From the IMG/VR virus record IMGVR_UViG_3300046820_001085, positions 1 through 57,048 of that record: a stretch of DNA of 57,048 nucleotides; one strand, written 5' to 3'. The position numbers and the translations under genes were made by a program. The notes under the pieces were generated by a model. It had not been told where the DNA came from. It ran no database searches and was given only the letters and a program-made list of their open reading frames with translations. Origin of the DNA: a virus. Position 1 is the first letter of the stretch. Every line of letters starts with the position of its first letter. Below are positions 56,863-57,048 of this stretch, piece by piece.

Positions 56863-57048
56863 ATGAAATTTAATGACATCACAACAACAATTACACCAGC
56901 ACAAGCGGCACGTTCTGCACTTCGCAAAGAAAGCATTGTAGTAGAATCATTAGGCGGTAAACGCTTACGTGAAGAATTAGCTCGTGTAAGTCGCGAAATT
57001 GACACATTAGCTAGCAAGGGTGGTAAAGAATACACTCGTGCTATCCTT
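56863..57048 (+). CDS. Start of a late gene of unknown function (cut by window end)
   Basis: ATG 56863 with CGGAGA upstream opens a frame that stays open for 62 codons to the window end: MKFNDITTTITPAQAARSAL... ELARVSREIDTLASKGGKEY. It is helical and charged. Too little is visible to assign. It follows a late promoter and is therefore probably structural. Confidence 0.6.
   Translation, partial: MKFNDITTTITPAQAARSALRKESIVVESLGGKRLREELARVSREIDTLASKGGKEYTRAIL

Noticed and set aside
1-57048. tRNA genes, CRISPR arrays, insertion sequences, integrase or attachment sites
   Set aside because: No cloverleaf-like intergenic segments, no spaced repeats outside coding fibre repeats, no transposase or integrase motifs were seen; gaps are short and accounted for.

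Overview
The window is a contiguous piece of a large, contractile-tailed, T4-like bacteriophage (Caudoviricetes, myovirus morphology). The evidence is a nearly complete set of T4-type core genes: prohead protease gp21, scaffold gp22, major capsid gp23, neck/tail-completion gp13, gp14 and gp15, sheath gp18, tube gp19, head-completion nuclease gp4, terminase gp16/gp17, ssDNA-binding gp32, UvsX, UvsY, UvsW, primase gp61 and helicase gp41. Sequence style (TDDVTEGSTNLYYT-type fibre repeats, gp18 and neck proteins with extra inserted domains, TAAATA-type late promoters) resembles marine and freshwater T4-like phages (cyanophage and pelagiphage relatives) more than enteric T4. The host cannot be named; early promoters fit the bacterial sigma70 consensus (TTGACA-17-TATAAT), so a Gram-negative bacterium is likely. 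No tRNA, CRISPR array, insertion sequence or integrase was seen.

Layout. 1-4.3 kb: head cassette (end of probable portal, small core proteins, protease, scaffold, capsid). 4.3-16 kb: a Cys-rich protein, a holin-like membrane protein and a tail-fibre block with two giant repetitive fibres, the second ending in a self-cleaving S74 chaperone domain. 16-20 kb: glycosyltransferase on the plus strand, then a minus-strand block (unknown, Nudix hydrolase, gp15, gp14). 20-28 kb: an early-promoter gene of unknown function, gp13, dNMP kinase, sheath, tube, a long-tailed tube-like protein and gp4. 28-33.6 kb: packaging block (gp16-like, three acidic or low-complexity proteins, gp17, a conserved unknown). 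33.6-36.6 kb: a minus-strand collagen-containing fibre. 36.8-50 kb: replication/recombination block (gp32, UvsX, small genes including a cupin, UvsY, an AAA+ ATPase, UvsW, a zinc-finger protein, a miniature Pol III alpha-like protein, gp61, gp41). 50-57 kb: a virion-type block with very long Thr/Pro-rich proteins, one ending in a ligase-like nucleotidyltransferase domain.

How it works together. Late genes on both strands carry a CTAAATA/GTAAATA (or TAAGTA) element, presumably read by a phage gp55-like sigma factor encoded outside the window. Early or middle genes carry sigma70 promoters. In several places the promoter sits so close to the ATG that the mRNA should start at the start codon (leaderless).

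Most noteworthy: (1) a 195-aa protein that keeps the three catalytic-aspartate motifs and the KSHATAYA motif of the C-family DNA polymerase (DnaE/PolC) but lacks almost all of the rest; (2) a 1060-aa virion-like protein whose C-terminus has the KxDG, EG-V and K-x-K motifs of DNA/RNA ligases; (3) recurrent leaderless promoter-ATG architecture; (4) a control region at 40.8-41.07 kb with a 23-bp-spaced direct repeat, two promoters and a leaderless 13-codon minigene.
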